In this document: positions 34,852 through 43,991 of the stretch, one piece after another
How positions within the stretch are numbered: the stretch's first letter is position 1
Layout: each line of letters starts with the position of its first letter
Source of the DNA: Helicobacter ganmani
GTDB taxonomy: Bacteria; Campylobacterota; Campylobacteria; Campylobacterales; Helicobacteraceae
Direction: 5' to 3'
Assembly (NCBI RefSeq): GCF_003364315.1
Contig: NZ_NXLS01000001.1
Span: 186,001 to 250,000, forward strand
DNA length: 64,000 nucleotides
Translations under genes and position numbers: made by a program
The notes under the pieces: generated by a model
What the model was told of the DNA's origin: nothing
Databases searched by the model: none
Seen by the model: the letters and a program-made list of their open reading frames with translations, nothing else

Positions 34852-35995
34852 CAAATCCCTTTTGTCTTAATTTTTCTACGTAATCTAAATTTTGTTCGCA
34901 TAAAAGCGGAATCCTACCCATTGTGTTTGCAACCTTTCCAAATGTTCCACTGCCTGCAAAGGGGTCGCATACTACATCGCCCTCAAAAGAATAATATTTC
35001 AATACTTTTTGGCAAAGCTCTTCGGGAAAAACCGCAGGGTGATTTTTATCAAATTTTGGTGCAATATACCAACAATTTGTTGAATCTATTTCATCATCAT
35101 TTTTTAACTTTTTATCATAATCTTTAATGTTTTTATCTAGTAAAAAAGGAGAATTTTTGCGATATATCATAATGCTCTCCGTAATACAATTTGGTTTATA
35201 GCTTAGAGGCTTCTTTGTCTGCAAATATCCTGCTATTCGATTTGGCACAGAATATTCAGGTTTTATCCAAATAATTTCATCTATAAAATAAAATCCACTT
35301 TCACATAGGATTTTATGGAAATCAAAATGTATCGGATAGCGAATACTCTCAAACTCACGACCAACTCTTTTGGTAATCACAGGGGATACATTGATTAAAA
35401 TAAATCTACCATCTTCTAAAATGCGATAACACTGCTTTAAGGTTTCTAGCATAGAATCTAAATAATCTTGATAGCTCTTATAATCGCTATACAATCTTGC
35501 ATTATAATACGGTGGCGAGGTAAAAATGAGTTGGATTTGTTGTTCTTGTATTTTATTGAGTGTAGTGCGATTGTCTCCCATAAGCAGAGATGGCTTAATA
35601 ATTTGCCTTGTGTGTTTTAAAATTGTCTTTTTTTGTTGCCTAAAAAGATAATACTCAAGCATTTTTTGCATTACTTCATTGTTATAATGCCTTAAGATTT
35701 TATCTCTTAAATCTGCAAATCTCGTGTCTTCTTTTGATTTGTAAAGGCACGTGCGGAACATTTGATAAATCACTTCCATATAATGCTTTTTAAAGGATTC
35801 TTGTTTTAAAAATTCATAAATTTTATCATTATTTTTTTGCCGACCGATAGAGGAGACTATCTCCCTTTTAATATCAATACTTAATTCCTCTTGCATAAAC
35901 ATATCCAAAAGAATAGCAAAGTTAGAATCTGATTTTTCAAGCCCCAATCTTTTAATAGACTCTATGGTGGGAATAGTAAAAAGTGTTTGTGTCAT
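34841..35995 (-). CDS. Type II DNA methyltransferase, probably N4-cytosine
   Basis: The 384 aa enzyme has the catalytic motif TSPPYYNARLYSDY (about residue 175) and a late AdoMet motif VVCDPFAGSGTFGK (about 345-358), so the order is catalytic motif first, as in beta-class N4/N6 methylases. SPPY with this context favours N4-cytosine. ATG 35995 lies right behind the guaA stop with GGGAG as ribosome site; a second ATG at 36007 lies inside guaA. It protects DNA against the CfrBI-like endonuclease that follows. Being placed so close to guaA, it may be transcribed from the guaA promoter. Confidence 0.85.
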   Translation of the reverse strand: MTQTLFTIPTIESIKRLGLEKSDSNFAILLDMFMQEELSIDIKREIVSSIGRQKNNDKIYEFLKQESFKKHYMEVIYQMFRTCLYKSKEDTRFADLRDKILRHYNNEVMQKMLEYYLFRQQKKTILKHTRQIIKPSLLMGDNRTTLNKIQEQQIQLIFTSPPYYNARLYSDYKSYQDYLDSMLETLKQCYRILEDGRFILINVSPVITKRVGREFESIRYPIHFDFHKILCESGFYFIDEIIWIKPEYSVPNRIAGYLQTKKPLSYKPNCITESIMIYRKNSPFLLDKNIKDYDKKLKNDDEIDSTNCWYIAPKFDKNHPAVFPEELCQKVLKYYSFEGDVVCDPFAGSGTFGKVANTMGRIPLLCEQNLDYVEKLRQKGFDEI

Positions 35996-35997
35996 TG

Positions 35998-38900
35998 CTA
36001 CTCCCACTCAATCGTGCCTGGGGGTTTGCTAGTAATATCATACACCACGCGGTTAATGCCCTCTACTTCGTTGATGATTCTATTACTTACGCCCTCTAAA
36101 AAATCGTGAGGTAAATGCGCAAAAGTTGCGGTCATTCCATCAATCGCTTCCACCGCACGCACACAAATTGTATTATCATAAGTGCGATTATCGCCCATTA
36201 CGCCAACGCTTCGCACATTGAGCAGCACACAAAACGCCTGCCATACTTTATCATAATAGCCTTGTTTATGTAGCTCGTCTATAAAGATAGAATCCGCCTC
36301 ACGCAGCAAATCCAAATCCGCCTTATTCACCTCTCCCATAATGCGTATGGCAAGCCCGGGTCCCGGGAATGGGTGGCGCATTAGCATAGATTCAGGCATT
36401 CCTAGCTCTCGCCCTAACGCCCTCACTTCATCTTTAAATAGCTCTCGTAATGGCTCAATCAGCTCAAACTTCATCCATTCAGGCAGCCCGCCGACATTGT
36501 GATGCGACTTTATCGTCTTAGAGGGTCCCTTCACGCTCACAGATTCTATCACATCAGGATAAAGTGTGCCTTGCGCGAGGAACTTTATCTCGCCTTTTGT
36601 ATTATGCTTTTTCGCCTCTTTTTCAAAGACTTCAATGAAGGTCTCGCCGATAATTTTACGCTTAATCTCGGGGTCAATCACACCTTTAAGCCGACTTAAA
36701 AATAACTCACTTGCGTCCGCAGTAATCAGCGGCACTTTGAGATTTTCTCTAAACATTTTCTCCACTGCCTCTCTCTCACCCTTGCGCAAAAGTCCGGTAT
36801 CCACAAACACCGGAATAAGATTCTCCCCAATGGCACGATAAAGCAACGCTGCAACGACACTAGAATCTACCCCCCCACTCACTGCACACAACACTTTACT
36901 CGTTGTCTCTTTGGTGATTTTAAGAGAGTTTGCTACTCCACTTCTGTCATTACCCTCAAGGTAACTCCCTCGTGTCGCACCTTCACAACTCTTAAAATCC
37001 CTCAAAGATACTGCCGAACCTGAATCTGCACCAGATTCTAAATGGCTTTGCCCTTTAGTGTCGCTAGATTCTGTATGTTGAGAATCCACAATTCTAGTGT
37101 TTTGCAAGTGTGGGTTTGTAGCTTTGCCACTGCACGCAGTATAGCTGTGTAAGTTTTTTGGATTTTTTGTAAGGTTAGCGGACTTGGTGTCCATGCCTTG
37201 CGAAAAATCCAAAACCTTATCGCATTGCATACCCAAAGACGAATTGCGCTTAAAGCACGAGGTAAGGTGGTCATTTACAATCCCCACCGCCTGCATAAAC
37301 GCATATACAATCGTGCTGCCTACGAATTTAAATCCACGCTTTTTTAAATCCTTGCTAATTGTATCGGATAATGGCGTAGTAGCGGGCAAATCTGCAATGC
37401 TCTCAAAGGTATTGATAATGGGCTTATGATTGACAAAGCCCCAAATATATTTATCAAAGCTCCCAAACTCCCTTTGCACAGCCAAAAATGCCTTAGCATT
37501 AGAAATTGCAGATTCTATTTTAGCGCGATTCCTAATAATCCCCTCATTGTGCATTAAAGATTCTATTTTACTTTCATCATAAGTGATGATTTTATGATAA
37601 TCAAAGTCATCAAACACTGCCCTAAAATGCTCACGCTTTTTAAGGATTGTAATCCAAGAAAGTCCCGCTTGAAAACCCTCTAGCAAAAGGAACTCAAAAA
37701 GCTTCTTATCCTCGTGGAGTGGCACACCCCATTCGTTATCGTGATAGTCCTCATAGAGCTTACGCGCCGCCTCGTCCTTATCGGTAGCCCAAGCGCAACG
37801 CACCCTCTCACTCGCTCCCTCAAGCCCCAAAGACTTTTGCAAACTCTCACGCGCAATGCTTAGAGGGATAAGTTCGGGTGAAAATGCGCCAGCACTCCCC
37901 GCAGGGATAGGCTTTTTTCCTGTTTTTGCAAACCCCAAAGCCTGATAGAATCCTAAAGCCCACTCAAGACTATTAACCTTTATCACTTCAAATGCACCTA
38001 AATACCGCATAAATGCCTCTTTGAGCAGTGCCTTGCCCACACCCTTTCTAAAGGCTTTTGGAGCGACAAAAAGCATTGCAATTTCATTTTTTTCTATCTC
38101 AATAAAACCTAACCATTCTTCATTTTTTTGCGCTATAAGTAAATTTTTAGATTTTAATATAGCCTCCCGTATTTCCTCTCTCATACCCGCAATTTCATTT
38201 TCGCTTAAATCTTTGTGTGTAGCCCTTGCACCTTCCTCCCAGATTTCAACAAGTCTTTGTATGGTTTGTGCTTTGCCAATGTGCTTAAAGGCTTCTTGAA
38301 TCTGCATAAAACTCATAGGATTTTCACAATGTGCCTTGCCTCCATAGACGATACGGCGCAATTTTTCAATCTCATTTTGCGCGAAATGACGCATATTCCA
38401 GCAAGTATTTGCACCGCAAATCCCTACTGCAAAGTTTTGCAACATTTGCCCACCACATTCACTATGCACAACTTCAGGGTGAAACTGCAGGGCATAAATC
38501 TTGCGTTTAGAATCCGCAATCGCGCAATAATGCGTATTTCCAGACTTTGCAAGCTCTCTAAATCCTTGCGGGATAGATTCTACCTTGTCCGCGTGGCTCA
38601 TCCACACGATAGAATCTTGCTTCACGCCTTTAAAAAGTGAGCAAGATTTAAAACCTTGCGTGGCGCTATTTCCTAATTCTTGCCATACTTTTTTTTCAAG
38701 CCTAAAGACACAATGGGGTAATTCCTTGCCCTTATAGTTTTTGATGTGTTTCCCTATAAGCTCCATTTCAAGCATTTTTGCTACCTTGATTGAAGCTTTA
38801 TTATCCTCTTTGATGAGGCAATACACTTCCTCTAATCCTAGAGTTTCAAACCCATATTTTACACACATTCTAGCCACTTCGCTTCCATAGCCTTTGCCCC

Positions 38901-40140
38901 AAAAATTGCGGTGCAAAAGATAGCCGATTTCTACAATTTTTTGAGTTTTTCCCTTTAGACTTATCTCCGTATGATTTAGCCCCGCATTGCCGATAATTGC
39001 GCCGCTTTGCTTCTCTATAATCGCCCAGATTCCAAAGCCATATTGTTGATAATGCGCTAATTGCTTATCCAGCCATTCTTGGCTCTGCTTTTTGCTAAAG
39101 CCCTGCCCCCACGCATACATTGTTTCCTTATCGCTCACAGTTTTATGCAATGCCGCAAAATCTGCCTGCGTGTAAGGGCGCAAAAAGACGCGCTCACTCT
39201 CGCACACAAAAGCATTTGCCACAGAATCGCTAGTTTCTCTTTCAAGTGCTTTTTTTAATATCGCTTTGCTCACCTTTAAATGCACGATGGGGAAGTCTCT
39301 CCCTGCGGAATCTTTTTCGCTCATTCCTACTTTTTCAAAGCCCAAAGACTTATAAAATGCCAAACCTTGCGTATTTTGCTCATTGCAATCTACTAAAATG
39401 CAAGGATAGTCTTTCAAATATCGCTCTAATGCTTCTTTGAGTAGTGCTTTGCCTATACCTTTTCTAAAAGCACTTGATGCGACAAAAAGCATTTCAATCT
39501 TATTCTTTTCCACACCAACAAAGCCCAAAAAGTCCTTTTTATCTGTCGCAGTGATGATGTTTTGGGAGCTTTGCAATGCCGCTTTGACTTCTAGTCTAAT
39601 CTCTGCAATGTGTTGCTTAGTTAAAAAAATATGGCTTGCTTGCACAGAATCTTCCCATAAATCAAGCAGGGCTGTGAGCATTTGAGGAAACTTGCGATGA
39701 GAAAAAATATCAAAAGAGAGCGTCATCGGTGCTTGTATGCCTTGAGAAGCACCTTGAAATGCGAAACAAGATGAATCTTTAGAATCTTGAGAAGATTCCA
39801 TAATCTCTAGCACCGCCTTGCCAAATTCTTGCGCGTCCGCCTTGATGACGCGTCCGCCAAAATGTTGGGCAATGAGCTGCATACCATAGCAGATGCCAAG
39901 AATGGGAATCCCAAGCGTGAAAATCGCACTATCAGGCTTATAAGCGTCTTTTTCATACACGCTTGCAGGTCCTCCACTTAGGATAATGCCTTTAGGATTT
40001 TTGCTCTTAATAGAATCTAGCTTTTCAAAGTAAGGGACAATCTCGGTATAAACGCCATATTCACGCAGTCGCCTTGCGATAAGCTGTGTGTATTGAGAGC
40101 CAAAATCTAGCACTAAAATTTGGACATTATTTATATTCAT
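35998..40140 (-). CDS. guaA: Giant GMP synthase with in-frame GNAT-GNAT and GNAT-Tag inserts
   Basis: The 1380 aa product is about 870 residues longer than ordinary GuaA. All GuaA parts are present in order. The glutaminase N-part is residues 1-113, with catalytic Cys84 in GICYGMQL; its C-part is 500-598, with His554 and Glu556 in FHPEV. The ATP-pyrophosphatase has SGGVDSS at 1088-1094, and the dimerisation end closes KPPGTIEWE. Insert 1 (about 114-500) holds a YjaB-like and a RimJ/L-like GNAT. Insert 2 (about 597-1080) holds another YjaB-like GNAT, a complete Tag glycosylase and a low-complexity linker. Start ATG 40140 has AAGGA; the frame is open to 40188. No frameshift or stop is seen, so it looks functional in GMP synthesis. 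Confidence 0.93.
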   Translation of the reverse strand: MNINNVQILVLDFGSQYTQLIARRLREYGVYTEIVPYFEKLDSIKSKNPKGIILSGGPASVYEKDAYKPDSAIFTLGIPILGICYGMQLIAQHFGGRVIKADAQEFGKAVLEIMESSQDSKDSSCFAFQGASQGIQAPMTLSFDIFSHRKFPQMLTALLDLWEDSVQASHIFLTKQHIAEIRLEVKAALQSSQNIITATDKKDFLGFVGVEKNKIEMLFVASSAFRKGIGKALLKEALERYLKDYPCILVDCNEQNTQGLAFYKSLGFEKVGMSEKDSAGRDFPIVHLKVSKAILKKALERETSDSVANAFVCESERVFLRPYTQADFAALHKTVSDKETMYAWGQGFSKKQSQEWLDKQLAHYQQYGFGIWAIIEKQSGAIIGNAGLNHTEISLKGKTQKIVEIGYLLHRNFWGKGYGSEVARMCVKYGFETLGLEEVYCLIKEDNKASIKVAKMLEMELIGKHIKNYKGKELPHCVFRLEKKVWQELGNSATQGFKSCSLFKGVKQDSIVWMSHADKVESIPQGFRELAKSGNTHYCAIADSKRKIYALQFHPEVVHSECGGQMLQNFAVGICGANTCWNMRHFAQNEIEKLRRIVYGGKAHCENPMSFMQIQEAFKHIGKAQTIQRLVEIWEEGARATHKDLSENEIAGMREEIREAILKSKNLLIAQKNEEWLGFIEIEKNEIAMLFVAPKAFRKGVGKALLKEAFMRYLGAFEVIKVNSLEWALGFYQALGFAKTGKKPIPAGSAGAFSPELIPLSIARESLQKSLGLEGASERVRCAWATDKDEAARKLYEDYHDNEWGVPLHEDKKLFEFLLLEGFQAGLSWITILKKREHFRAVFDDFDYHKIITYDESKIESLMHNEGIIRNRAKIESAISNAKAFLAVQREFGSFDKYIWGFVNHKPIINTFESIADLPATTPLSDTISKDLKKRGFKFVGSTIVYAFMQAVGIVNDHLTSCFKRNSSLGMQCDKVLDFSQGMDTKSANLTKNPKNLHSYTACSGKATNPHLQNTRIVDSQHTESSDTKGQSHLESGADSGSAVSLRDFKSCEGATRGSYLEGNDRSGVANSLKITKETTSKVLCAVSGGVDSSVVAALLYRAIGENLIPVFVDTGLLRKGEREAVEKMFRENLKVPLITADASELFLSRLKGVIDPEIKRKIIGETFIEVFEKEAKKHNTKGEIKFLAQGTLYPDVIESVSVKGPSKTIKSHHNVGGLPEWMKFELIEPLRELFKDEVRALGRELGMPESMLMRHPFPGPGLAIRIMGEVNKADLDLLREADSIFIDELHKQGYYDKVWQAFCVLLNVRSVGVMGDNRTYDNTICVRAVEAIDGMTATFAHLPHDFLEGVSNRIINEVEGINRVVYDITSKPPGTIEWE
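36901..38352 (-). other. In-frame insert 2 in guaA: GNAT domain, Tag glycosylase and linker
   Basis: This segment (residues about 597-1080) lies exactly between the glutaminase and ATP-pyrophosphatase domains. GNAT 3 (about 622-766) is a YjaB-like paralogue of GNAT 1. Tag (about 779-966; 37243-37806) is a full DNA-3-methyladenine glycosylase I: zinc ligands Cys782, His800, His958, Cys962 and catalytic Glu821 in [10 protein letters not shown] match E. coli Tag Cys4, His17, His175, Cys179 and Glu38. A Ser/Asn/Thr-rich linker of about 113 residues leads to the P-loop domain. Confidence 0.87.
36916..36999. repeat. Imperfect palindromic element inside the guaA linker
   Basis: Arms GATTTTAAGAGAGTT (36916-36930) and AACTCTTAAAATC (36987-36999) are inverted copies apart from a 2 nt gap. 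An inner dyad TTACC-CTCAA-GGTAA is at 36950-36964. The 84 bp stretch is read in frame as linker residues around [10 protein letters not shown] to VANSLK. It resembles small palindromic elements that insert into genes in frame. No second copy was noticed in the window. Confidence 0.5.
38641..39801 (-). other. In-frame insert 1 in guaA: two GNAT acetyltransferase domains
   Basis: This segment (residues about 114-500) splits the glutaminase domain between GKAVLEI and [10 protein letters not shown], a surface loop in normal GuaA. It opens with a Ser-rich linker. GNAT 1 (about 155-296) resembles E. coli Yja[17 protein letters not shown], acetyl-CoA loop [32 protein letters not shown] 2 (about 314-487) resembles RimJ/Rim[26 protein letters not shown]. 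Both keep the R/Q-x-x-G-x-G acetyl-CoA motif, so both could be active. Boundaries are estimated by comparing with remembered GuaA sequences. Confidence 0.85.
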
Positions 40141-40284
40141 AAAGAATCCTTGATAAAGTAGAGTTGCATTTGTTAATTTTCGGCGCAATCTTAGCTAAAA
40201 GTTGCTTATAAGTGCTTTTATTCAAGCTTTGTAGTTGAGATTTGCAAGTCTTTTATCAATTTGTAGTAAATTTTGTTTTTTTGA

Positions 40285-40290
40285 TAAAAT
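40285..40290 (+). promoter_or_regulatory. Candidate -10 box for mcrBC
   Basis: TAAAAT in TTTTTTTGATAAAATATG fits a Helicobacter-type extended -10 after a T run, 38 nt before the mcrB ATG. It lies in the 187 nt gap between the divergent guaA and mcrB genes, in which I see no other clear element. Confidence 0.4.
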
Positions 40291-40327
40291 ATGCGTGGAA
40301 ATATTTAGAAACGAGAGGGAGTTGCTT

Positions 40328-42574
40328 ATGACAAGTGATGAAAAAATTTTTAAGGAATTTCAAGAGCGTTGGAGTTTGGAGAAAGTTAAAAATATGACTT
40401 TGGAGGAATATACAGGACTAGGCGGAACAAATAGAGACGACTTTACTTATTGGATAGAATCTAAACTTGATAAATTAGGGAGTATATGGGGAGGAAGCGG
40501 GTTTAAATTTGGTATTTATAAGCGTAATGCAAAGGATATAAAAGAAAATGGGCAAGGCTTCATTTACACAAAAGACTATGCTTGGCTGAAAAAATATGGG
40601 GAAACCAAGGACGAAGCTTTTGCTAAAGTTAAATCCTATATTATAAAAATCATAGAATTAAGTCAGCAAAATCAACTTGATAAGATAGACAAAATAGATT
40701 TAGGGCATTCATATAAATGGAAAATTGCCTTTCATTATCAGGATATTAAAGATATGAAAATAGTTTGCATATTTAGCGAAAATGTTTTACAAAAAATCGC
40801 AAAGGGAGAAAATTTAGGGGAAAAATTAAGCACAGCACAAATTTATGAAAAACTTTTGGGAGACAAAACTTACACCCTTGAAACAGTGATACAAGAAAAA
40901 TCTATGCCTCTTTGGCAAAAATATCTTAAAGATTCACAAAAAATAGAGGAGAATCAAATGCAAAATAATCCAAATACTCAAGCTCAAAATACAATTCCTC
41001 TCAATCAAATCCTCTATGGACCTCCGGGCACAGGTAAGACTTATGAAACCATCAATAAGGCTTTGGAGATTTTAGCTAATGAAAAATACAAAGATTCTTT
41101 AGAACTAGAAAAAAGAGATAAAATTTTACAAATCTTAAAGGAATTGGGAGCAGCTCCTAGTAATAAAAAATATAGGCAAGAAGCAAGAGAGAATTTCAAC
41201 AGTTTTAAAGATAATGGGCAAATCGCCTTTATCACCTTTCACCAAAGCTTCTCTTATGAGGAGTTTGTAGAAGGGATAAAGCCTGTTGTTGATGATTCTT
41301 CCAAAAATATGACTTATGAAGTGCAAAATGGAATCTTTAAAGAGATTTGCCAAAGGGCATTAACAAATTATCAAAAACACAAGGAATCTAGCAATGAATC
41401 TGAAAATAGACAAGTCAATACTCAAGAACTATTCCAAACTTATGCTTTCTCGCTAAAACAGGTTTTAGATGAGGGGAAAGAACTTGATTTTTATAAAAAA
41501 ATGAAAATTTACTCCATTAATCTTAAGGAAAATGGGGAGATAAAATCTATAAGTATTGGGACAAGTGCGGAATCAAATTCTATGCAAAGTTTGACTAAAG
41601 AAATTATTTTAAGAGATTATCCAAAATTCAAAAGCGGAGATATAAAAAGTTATAAAGATATTAAACCGACTTATGAATCACAATCACAATGGCACGGGAA
41701 CGCTATTTATTATTTTGAATTATATAAAAAGCTTCAAGAATTTGAAAAGACAGAGTATAAAAAGCAGGATTCTAAGTCTGTGGAAAAAGTCCCACTTAAG
41801 CCCTATATCCTCATTATCGATGAGATTAATCGCGGGAATATTAGCAAGATTTTAGGGGAGCTTATCACGCTTATTGAACCAAGCAAAAGAATTGGAAATG
41901 ATGAGGAGCTAAGGGTAACCCTACCTTATAGCCAAGAGATATTTGGTGTGCCTAGCAATCTCTACATTATCGGCACAATGAATACAGCAGATAGAAGCAT
42001 TGCTTTACTTGATACTGCGTTGCGTAGGAGATTTGAATTTAGCGAGATGATGCCAGATTGTGAAGTGCTCAAAAGTATTTGGTTAGTGAAAGATACAGAG
42101 GATAAAAGAGACAAAGAAAACGATTTGCAAGATACTAATTTGCATATTGATGAATATCAAGTGCTAGAATCTAAAATTTTATTTAATATTCTAAAAACCC
42201 TTAATCATCGCATAGAATTTTTGCTTGATAGGGAGCATACGATAGGACACGCATTTTTCTTTGAGAAAGCAAAATACTTTGAAAATAAAGAATATTCTTG
42301 GTATGAATTAAGTTTAAATGATTTAAAAACAATTTTTGCTAAAAAGATTATCCCTCTTTTGCAAGAATATTTCTATGAGGATTATGCTAAGATTGACGCA
42401 GTGCTTAATGGCAATGGAATGATAAAATCTAAGAGTATGCAGGATTTAAATGTAAGCTTGAGTAATGAGTTTGTAGATAGTGAGAAAAAAATCTATGAAA
42501 TCGTGCCATTAGAAGATGGGATTTGGGGTAATCCTCAAACTTATATCAAGATATACAAAACCAATCAACAATGA
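40328..42574 (+). CDS. mcrB: McrB, AAA+ GTPase of a type IV restriction system
   Basis: The 748 aa protein begins with a domain of about 200 residues (EEYTGLGGTNRDDFTYWIE, GSIWGGSGFKFGIYKR) that probably reads modified DNA. The motor follows: Walker A GPPGTGKT (231-238), Walker B IIDEINRGNISKILGEL and the McrB signature GTMNTADRSIALLD with ALRRRFEF. McrB uses GTP to move DNA and works with McrC to cut modified DNA. ATG 40328 is preceded by GAGGGAG; the frame is open to 40235. The stop overlaps the mcrC start (ATGA). Confidence 0.93.
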   Translation: MTSDEKIFKEFQERWSLEKVKNMTLEEYTGLGGTNRDDFTYWIESKLDKLGSIWGGSGFKFGIYKRNAKDIKENGQGFIYTKDYAWLKKYGETKDEAFAKVKSYIIKIIELSQQNQLDKIDKIDLGHSYKWKIAFHYQDIKDMKIVCIFSENVLQKIAKGENLGEKLSTAQIYEKLLGDKTYTLETVIQEKSMPLWQKYLKDSQKIEENQMQNNPNTQAQNTIPLNQILYGPPGTGKTYETINKALEILANEKYKDSLELEKRDKILQILKELGAAPSNKKYRQEARENFNSFKDNGQIAFITFHQSFSYEEFVEGIKPVVDDSSKNMTYEVQNGIFKEICQRALTNYQKHKESSNESENRQVNTQELFQTYAFSLKQVLDEGKELDFYKKMKIYSINLKENGEIKSISIGTSAESNSMQSLTKEIILRDYPKFKSGDIKSYKDIKPTYESQSQWHGNAIYYFELYKKLQEFEKTEYKKQDSKSVEKVPLKPYILIIDEINRGNISKILGELITLIEPSKRIGNDEELRVTLPYSQEIFGVPSNLYIIGTMNTADRSIALLDTALRRRFEFSEMMPDCEVLKSIWLVKDTEDKRDKENDLQDTNLHIDEYQVLESKILFNILKTLNHRIEFLLDREHTIGHAFFFEKAKYFENKEYSWYELSLNDLKTIFAKKIIPLLQEYFYEDYAKIDAVLNGNGMIKSKSMQDLNVSLSNEFVDSEKKIYEIVPLEDGIWGNPQTYIKIYKTNQQ

Positions 42575-43947
42575 ATCATAAAAGTTTATGTATCGCTGAA
42601 TGGCAAAGCTTTGGGGTAGAGGATATTAAGCGAGTTTTGGAGCAAAAAGATAATCAAACAAATAAAAAACTAGAAAATCAAGCCCGAAAAATCTTTGAGG
42701 AATTGGTAGAATTTGCACACACAGAGGGCAATCATATTTTCTTAAAATTTGCAGGCAAAAAGCTAAAGGCACAAAATTATGTCGGACTTATTCAAATTAA
42801 AAGCGGCTTTTGCCTAGAGATTTTGCCAAAAACTTTTCATACGACTAAAGAAAGTGAGGGCTTTGCATCTAAGGATATAGAGGATAAACGAAAATCCATA
42901 GAATCCGCCAAAGCACTTTTACTCAAAATGCTTCAATCTCTCAAAGATTCTCCTTTTAAACAAAGTCATTTTGCACACTTAAAGTTAGCAAAAATGCCTT
43001 TACTTGAAGTGTTTGTTTTAATGTTTTTAGAGGAATTAGAAAAATTAGTGAAAAAGGGGTTAAAAAGCGATTATATTGTGCGTGAGGAAAATCGCAATTT
43101 TTTAAAAGGCAAATTGCTTTTAAATGAAAATTTAAAGCTCAATTTCGCCCACAAAGAGAGATTTTTCACAAGCAGTGATGAGTTTAGTGTCAATATTGCC
43201 TCAAATCGCATTATCAAAAGCACTTTAGAGCTTTTAAACACACAGAATCTAAGCACAAATACAAGTGCAAAATTAATGCAAATGCGCTTTATCTTTGCAG
43301 ATATTCCCCCAAGTCAAAGTATAGATAAAGATTTGAGTAAATACCAAAATTTAGGGTATTTTAGGAATTATAAAATCATTTTGCAATGGTGCGAAATCTT
43401 TTTAAGGAGCAGGGCTTTTACTCCTTATCGTGCAGATTCCAAAGCTTTTGCTTTACTCTTTGATATGAATAAACTTTTTGAATCCTTTGTTGCAAGCGAA
43501 ATGAGAAAGTGGCTATGTAGTGCGAAGTTGAGTTATGAAAATAAAGAATTTATGGGACAAATTTTTGGAGAAAACAAAGACTTTTACCTTAAAACCCAAG
43601 AAAAGAGCAAATATCTTGCTTTAGAGGGTGATAAAAATAGATTTTTGCTTAACCCCGATATTGTCGGCTACCAAAAGCAAGTTCAAACAGACCAAGCCCT
43701 TTTCATTGCCGATACCAAATGGAAGATTCTAAGCCAAGAGAAACAAAATTATGGTATTTCTCAAAGTGATATATATCAAATCTTTGCGTATTTAGCCAAA
43801 TACCAATGCAAGAGAGGCTTTTTGATTTACCCAAAGATAGAGGATTGCAAGAATATATTAGAAAATTTAAAGCTAATTTTCAAACCAGAAATTCTTAACA
43901 AAGAAGCCAATCAAACTACACTCACGCTCTGCTTTTTTAATGTGTAG
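42571..43947 (+). CDS. mcrC: McrC, nuclease subunit of the type IV restriction system
   Basis: The 458 aa protein has an N-terminal part that would contact the McrB ring. The C-terminal PD-(D/E)XK nuclease has PDIVGYQ followed after about 15 residues by FIADTKWKIL, giving the D...DxK set used by McrC. It is coupled to mcrB by a 4 nt overlap. It converges with the DASS transporter gene, 44 nt away; no terminator hairpin is evident between them. Confidence 0.92.
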   Translation: MNHKSLCIAEWQSFGVEDIKRVLEQKDNQTNKKLENQARKIFEELVEFAHTEGNHIFLKFAGKKLKAQNYVGLIQIKSGFCLEILPKTFHTTKESEGFASKDIEDKRKSIESAKALLLKMLQSLKDSPFKQSHFAHLKLAKMPLLEVFVLMFLEELEKLVKKGLKSDYIVREENRNFLKGKLLLNENLKLNFAHKERFFTSSDEFSVNIASNRIIKSTLELLNTQNLSTNTSAKLMQMRFIFADIPPSQSIDKDLSKYQNLGYFRNYKIILQWCEIFLRSRAFTPYRADSKAFALLFDMNKLFESFVASEMRKWLCSAKLSYENKEFMGQIFGENKDFYLKTQEKSKYLALEGDKNRFLLNPDIVGYQKQVQTDQALFIADTKWKILSQEKQNYGISQSDIYQIFAYLAKYQCKRGFLIYPKIEDCKNILENLKLIFKPEILNKEANQTTLTLCFFNV

Positions 43948-43991
43948 TTTGTTGAAATTAACCCTTATTTATTCAATAGAAAGGAGTTTCC

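Noticed and set aside
36870-36876. Seven-C run (G7 in guaA) as phase-variation tract
   Set aside because: It encodes the invariant SGGVDSS loop of an essential enzyme; slippage would be lethal, and seven bases is short for a switch.
35998-40140. Intein in guaA
   Set aside because: The extra segments show GNAT and Tag motifs, not the Hint blocks or terminal His-Asn/Cys that splicing needs, and they lie away from the catalytic loops where inteins insert.
35998-40140. Assembly artefact joining separate genes in guaA
   Set aside because: The frame runs through all junctions without a stop, linkers are coding-like, and the two halves of the glutaminase domain match GuaA on both sides of insert 1. 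A chimeric join would hardly keep this.
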